From Lentzea jiangxiensis (GTDB lineage: Bacteria > Actinomycetota > Actinomycetes > Mycobacteriales > Pseudonocardiaceae): 64,000 bases of DNA. Within the stretch, counting starts at the first letter, position 1. Each line of letters begins with the position of its first letter. Below are positions 63,600 through 64,000 of this stretch, one piece after another. The position numbers were made by a program, and so were the translations under genes. The stretch is taken from positions 372,001 through 436,000 of the forward strand of contig NZ_FNIX01000001.1 of NCBI RefSeq assembly GCF_900104175.1. The letters run 5' to 3'. A model generated the notes under the pieces. It did no database searches, had not been told where the DNA came from, and saw only the letters and a program-made list of their open reading frames with translations.

Positions 63600-63947
63600 G
63601 TGGACCAGTCGACCACCGTGCTGTGGCGGCCGACCGGCCCGGAGGAGCTGGAACTCGTCCGGGAGTCCGGCTGGCACGCGTGGCCACCCCGCCTCCCCGA
63701 GCAGCCGATCTTCTACCCCGTGCTCGACGAGGAGTACGCGATCAAGATCGCCCGTGAGTGGAACGTGCCGCACCACGGGGTCGGCTACGTCACCCGCTTC
63801 CGGGTCGAGTCGGAGTTCCTCCGGCGCTACCCGGTTCAGCAGGCGGGCGGCAGGACCATCCTGGAGCTGTGGGTTCCGGCCGAGGAGCTCGACGAGTTCA
63901 ACGCGCACCTCGTGGGTCCGATCGAGGTCGTGCACGAGTTCCGGTGA
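63600..63947 (+). CDS. Conserved small protein ('ADP-ribosylation/crystallin J1'-like)
   Basis: A 115-residue soluble protein with an alternating strand/helix pattern: TTVLWRPTGPEELELVRESGW, then LPEQPIFYPVLDEEYAIKIAREWN, HHGVGYVTRFRVESEFLRRY, and a C-terminal ILELWVPAEELDEFNAHLVGPIEVV. Actinobacterial relatives are often annotated 'ADP-ribosylation/crystallin J1', a label I recall but cannot support from motifs here. The GTG at 63600 is the start. No neighbour context remains within the window; 63948-64000 shows nothing recognisable. Confidence 0.7.
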   Translation: MDQSTTVLWRPTGPEELELVRESGWHAWPPRLPEQPIFYPVLDEEYAIKIAREWNVPHHGVGYVTRFRVESEFLRRYPVQQAGGRTILELWVPAEELDEFNAHLVGPIEVVHEFR

Positions 63948-64000
63948 GCCACCACCGCTCCGGATCGTCGATCCGCGAACGACTCCGGCGGGGCACCTGT

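Overview
This 64 kb window is high-GC actinobacterial chromosome. The supporting signs are frequent GTG starts, very G/C-biased third codon positions, a bifunctional FO synthase (coenzyme F420), a mycothiol-type DinB/maleylpyruvate-isomerase protein, two transmembrane Ser/Thr kinases, an EspC-like type VII secretion target and a DasR-type operator. Gene order (trpS, BrkB protein, D,D-carboxypeptidase, sdhCDAB, cdd, deoA, add, upp, pnp, phosphomutase, two M20 amidohydrolases) recalls, from memory, the Mycobacterium tuberculosis Rv3305-Rv3336 neighbourhood. My best guess is a Pseudonocardiales genome (Lentzea/Saccharothrix/Amycolatopsis-like). I saw no rRNA, tRNA, insertion sequence, prophage or CRISPR array.

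Layout. 1-9961: end of icd, small proteins, xthA-type nuclease, an MNT/HEPN module with a ruined toxin gene, a Tat-exported metallophosphoesterase, fbiC, trpS and a BrkB-like membrane protein. 10028-17055: D,D-carboxypeptidase (-), small membrane proteins, a Thr-rich LAxTG wall protein, a broken AbiEi/DUF559-like gene and the sdhCDAB operon (-). 17616-24416: a BMP-family nucleoside ABC transporter running directly into cdd and deoA. 24423-33836: kinase (-), long coiled-coil protein (-), add (+), then a minus-strand block with an acidic two-repeat protein, two YbaB-like proteins, an NlpC/P60 hydrolase and an EspC-like protein, followed by SMI1/KNR4 and VanZ-like genes. 33914-38652: an FtsX-type ABC exporter divergent from a histidine kinase/LuxR regulator pair. 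38725-42181: HhH protein facing a deoC / aldehyde dehydrogenase / truncated aldehyde dehydrogenase operon. 42348-51349: envelope-stress-like protein, oxidoreductase, upp, GH18 chitinase with a dre site, TetR, an RHH/Doc module with an altered Doc active site, MerR plus aldo/keto reductase, flavodoxin-like protein, methyltransferase. 51342-55375: kinase, PNP and phosphomutase operon (-). 55504-63405: mutA-mutB-meaB, then two M20 amidohydrolases; a final small conserved gene ends at 63947.

Functional theme. A complete nucleoside-salvage network is scattered across the window: uptake (BMP ABC transporter), deamination (cdd, add), phosphorolysis (deoA, PNP), sugar-phosphate handling (phosphomutase, deoC, aldehyde dehydrogenase) and base recovery (upp). 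It sits beside central carbon genes (icd, sdh, methylmalonyl-CoA mutase).

The most unusual observations are: (i) a HEPN toxin gene with three independent inactivating changes beside an intact MNT antitoxin gene; (ii) a Doc-like protein lacking the Fic-motif histidine; (iii) four perfect TTGTCCACA (DnaA-box-like) 9-mers within about 370 bp, two of them forming a 16-bp hairpin; (iv) a coiled-coil protein that switches from heptads to ten tandem 11-residue repeats; (v) a catalytically headless aldehyde dehydrogenase in the deoC operon; and (vi) a repeated GTCCAnnnTGGAC palindrome. All family assignments were made by eye, without database searches.
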